Part shown: positions 63,726-64,000 of the stretch, one piece after another
How positions within the stretch are numbered: position 1 is the stretch's first letter
Layout of the letters: each line of letters begins with the position of its first letter
From: Paracoccaceae bacterium
GTDB lineage: Bacteria; Pseudomonadota; Alphaproteobacteria; Rhodobacterales; Rhodobacteraceae
Assembly: GCA_026709265.1 (NCBI GenBank)
Contig: JAPOTI010000027.1
Coordinates: 1-64,000, forward strand
Direction of reading: 5' to 3'
DNA length: 64,000 bases
Notes under the pieces: generated by a model
Told to the model about the DNA's origin: nothing
Seen by the model: only the letters and a program-made list of their open reading frames with translations
Database searches by the model: none
Made by a program: the position numbers and the translations under genes

Positions 63726-64000
63726 ATGGATCTGGTTATGCCATCCAAAAGCCGAAGTTATTCGAAACTGACAAAGGAAGCGCTGAAACTGTTGGGACAG
63801 AGCATTAAGCTCGCCCGAAAGGGACGGCGCATGTCCGAGAAGGATCTTGCAGAGCGGGTCGGAATTGCAAGAAGTACTCTGCAGAAGGTCGAGAATGGCG
63901 ACCCGGTCGTTGATATCGGCATCGTCTTCGAAGCGGCGGTATTGACCGGTGTGCCGCTTTTCGAGCCGGAAGCGACATCGCTGGCGTCACACTTGCGCGG
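63726..64000 (+). CDS. HipB-like XRE-family transcriptional regulator (partial, runs off the window)
   Basis: At least 91 residues visible; the frame is open at the window end. Residues ~22-60 form a helix-turn-helix (LGQSIKLARKGRRMSEKDLAERVGIARSTLQKVENGD) followed by DIGIVFEAAVLTGVPLFEPE, a pattern usual in antitoxin/repressor partners of HipA kinases. I infer that a hipA-like toxin gene follows outside the window. The start is ATG at 63726 (GGGAGGG at 63708-63714); an ATG four codons later (63738) is also possible. Confidence 0.75.
   Translation, partial: MDLVMPSKSRSYSKLTKEALKLLGQSIKLARKGRRMSEKDLAERVGIARSTLQKVENGDPVVDIGIVFEAAVLTGVPLFEPEATSLASHLR

Overview
The window is a chromosomal segment of an alphaproteobacterium. 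The support is the gene content and order: the DnaA-related regulator HdaA beside ppk and an AI-2E-type permease, the ATP12 F1-ATPase chaperone next to rluC and crcB, the short prolyl-tRNA synthetase, one LolC/E-type permease with LolD, and the r-protein/RNA polymerase super-operon. I cannot place it below class; a Rhodospirillales-like lineage is plausible but unproven.

Layout. Positions 173-2833 (+) hold an acyl-CoA synthetase and a membrane-anchored M48-like protein that has lost its HExxH zinc site. Positions 2876-12014 (-) hold lolD, lolC/E, proS, ppx, ppk, hdaA and a perM-like permease (lipoprotein export, translation, polyphosphate, control of DnaA). Positions 12626-18108 are accessory: a small secreted orphan protein and a huge single-chain restriction-modification enzyme (type ISP / COG4889 class) split in two by a run of ten G. 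Positions 18124-21609 hold atp12, rluC, crcB and rarA. Positions 21665-61287 (-) carry, read in transcription order, nusG-rplK-rplA-rplJ-rplL-rpoB-rpoC-rpsL-rpsG-fusA-tuf, the S10/spc/alpha ribosomal genes to secY-adk, and then rpsM-rpsK-rpoA-rplQ. A 7-kb block (TRAP transporter, DUF2147 protein, GMP reductase, tRNA-Ala(CGC), minimal zincin) separates adk from rpsM. Positions 61855-64000 (+) hold an AT-rich AAA/DUF4143 ATPase and the start of a HipB-like antitoxin, in the place where secE and tRNA-Trp normally sit upstream of nusG.

Main unusual points. (1) RpoC is 2044 residues instead of about 1400. The excess lies in the trigger-loop insertion (SI3 position). Inside it is a degenerate second copy of the conserved zinc-2/trigger-loop segment at a constant offset of about 351 residues, followed by a string of sandwich-barrel-hybrid-like repeats. 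This fits an old in-frame tandem duplication within rpoC. (2) The restriction-modification gene carries a G10 tract between methyltransferase motifs I and IV, and loss of one G restores a single frame of about 1712 codons, so it looks like a phase switch. (3) The spc and alpha ribosomal operons are physically split by unrelated genes. Smaller points are strong intercistronic hairpins at tuf-rpsJ and rplL-rpoB, an L10 leader, TTG starts on S11 and S13, and a spaced direct repeat upstream of the HipB-like gene.
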